From contig JAPPBZ010000307.1 of the NCBI GenBank assembly GCA_026702635.1, forward strand, positions 1 to 8,525: 8,525 bases of DNA, read 5' to 3'. Shown piece by piece: positions 7,985 through 8,525 of the stretch. Origin of the DNA: Bacteroidota bacterium. Lineage in GTDB: Bacteria > Bacteroidota > Rhodothermia > Rhodothermales > Bin80. Below the pieces are notes generated by a model that saw nothing but the letters and a program-made list of their open reading frames with translations, made no database searches and was not told the origin of the DNA. Numbering within the stretch: the stretch's first letter is position 1; each line of letters begins with the position of its first letter. Both the position numbers and the translations under genes were made by a program.

Positions 7985-8525
7985 ATGCGCTACCTGATCT
8001 TTCTGTTTGCCCTCGCTCCCTCTACCCTTCTCGCTCAAGACGGGACGGTAGAGTACTCCACTGGAATAAATATGAAAATGCCCTCCATGGAGACGATCAT
8101 GGAAATTATGCCGCCGGACATGCCACTGGATTCAACCATGATTGAGCAGATGTTGCAAGAAATGTCGCAAATGCCAGAGCAGTTCTTCACTCTCTCGATG
8201 CATATGAAATTCAGCGACCACAAATCCTTCTTGACACCTGACTTCTCATCTTTGGCTTCTGGAGCGATGGGTCAACTTGGAGCAGAACTACCTGTCCAGG
8301 TGACCTACGTTGATTATATGGAAGGTACGGTATTAACGCAAGTACCTACCTTAGATCAATCCACAACTTACTTGATGACGCAAAAATATGATGCAATTGA
8401 TTGGACATTGGTTGATTCAGACAGTACGATTCTGGACTTTCCTGTCAATAAGGCCACATTCTCATCAGACACCCGAGCCGGTGCCGTTGCTGTCGGCGGT
8501 GGCCGCCCACACCCAGCGAGTGGGA
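7985..8525 (+). CDS. Secreted methionine-rich protein, GLPGLI family-like, C-terminus cut by the window
   Basis: The frame is open from the ATG at 7985 to the window edge, giving 180 complete codons without a stop. Residues 1-17 form a signal peptide (MRYLIFLFALAPSTLLA, cleavage before Gln18), so the product is exported. The layout matches my memory of the GLPGLI family (Porph_ging): an opening GTVEYS strand (20-25), a later TLSMHMKFSDHKSFL strand (69-83), VTYVDYMEG (106-114), then TTYLMTQKYDAIDWTLV (127-143) and an ILxFxVNKAT block (149-158). The Cys usual before KA is replaced (VNKA). The GLPGLI motif itself would lie beyond the edge. Residues 30-74 hold 12 methionines in 45 positions, often spaced MxM, MxxM or MxxxM, which could bind copper(I) or simply form an amphipathic helix. 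It lies after the operon terminator, without a clear promoter or Shine-Dalgarno sequence. The role of this family is not settled, and I assign no function. Confidence 0.75.
   Translation, partial: MRYLIFLFALAPSTLLAQDGTVEYSTGINMKMPSMETIMEIMPPDMPLDSTMIEQMLQEMSQMPEQFFTLSMHMKFSDHKSFLTPDFSSLASGAMGQLGAELPVQVTYVDYMEGTVLTQVPTLDQSTTYLMTQKYDAIDWTLVDSDSTILDFPVNKATFSSDTRAGAVAVGGGRPHPASG

Noticed and set aside
8035..8223. Minus-strand open frame of 62 codons at the right end
   Set aside because: It overlaps the signal-peptide-bearing plus-strand GLPGLI-like gene; its many Ile and Met residues come from reading the Met-rich region in reverse.

Overview
The window looks like the chromosome of a member of the Bacteroidota or the related Rhodothermota, with roughly half G+C. 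The evidence is a SusC/RagA-SusD/RagB outer-membrane pair, a GLPGLI-type secreted protein, starts without a clear Shine-Dalgarno sequence, and a TAnnTTTG-type -7 promoter box. No mobile element, CRISPR array, tRNA or rRNA is visible. The genus cannot be named from this sequence alone.

Layout. Positions 1-164 hold no gene. Positions 165-2612 (minus strand) encode an exported S9-family serine peptidase of the glutamyl endopeptidase type. A long divergent spacer (about 2613-3117) carries a good -7 box for the peptidase, a weaker promoter candidate for the other side, and hairpins in the leader of the next gene. Positions 3118-6132 (plus) encode a SusC/RagA TonB-dependent transporter. It is followed after 13 bases by its SusD/RagB lipoprotein partner (6146-7837). 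A strong intrinsic terminator (7857-7897) closes this two-gene operon. A further plus-strand gene starts at 7985 and runs off the right edge. It encodes a secreted, methionine-rich protein that resembles the N-terminal part of the GLPGLI family.

How the genes may work together. SusC and SusD form a surface uptake machine: SusD is the lid that captures the ligand and SusC is the TonB-driven barrel. No glycoside hydrolase, polysaccharide lyase, sulfatase or regulator is present, and the only enzyme is an exported endopeptidase facing the operon. An inferred model is therefore peptide use, like RagAB of Porphyromonas, in which peptides are imported and trimmed, rather than glycan use. This is a hypothesis from gene context. 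All four proteins belong to known families, and I do not see a clearly new system. The points most worth a second look are the peptidase-SusCD pairing, the methionine-rich GLPGLI-like protein, a CxxC motif in the SusD protein, and the structured leader of the SusC gene.
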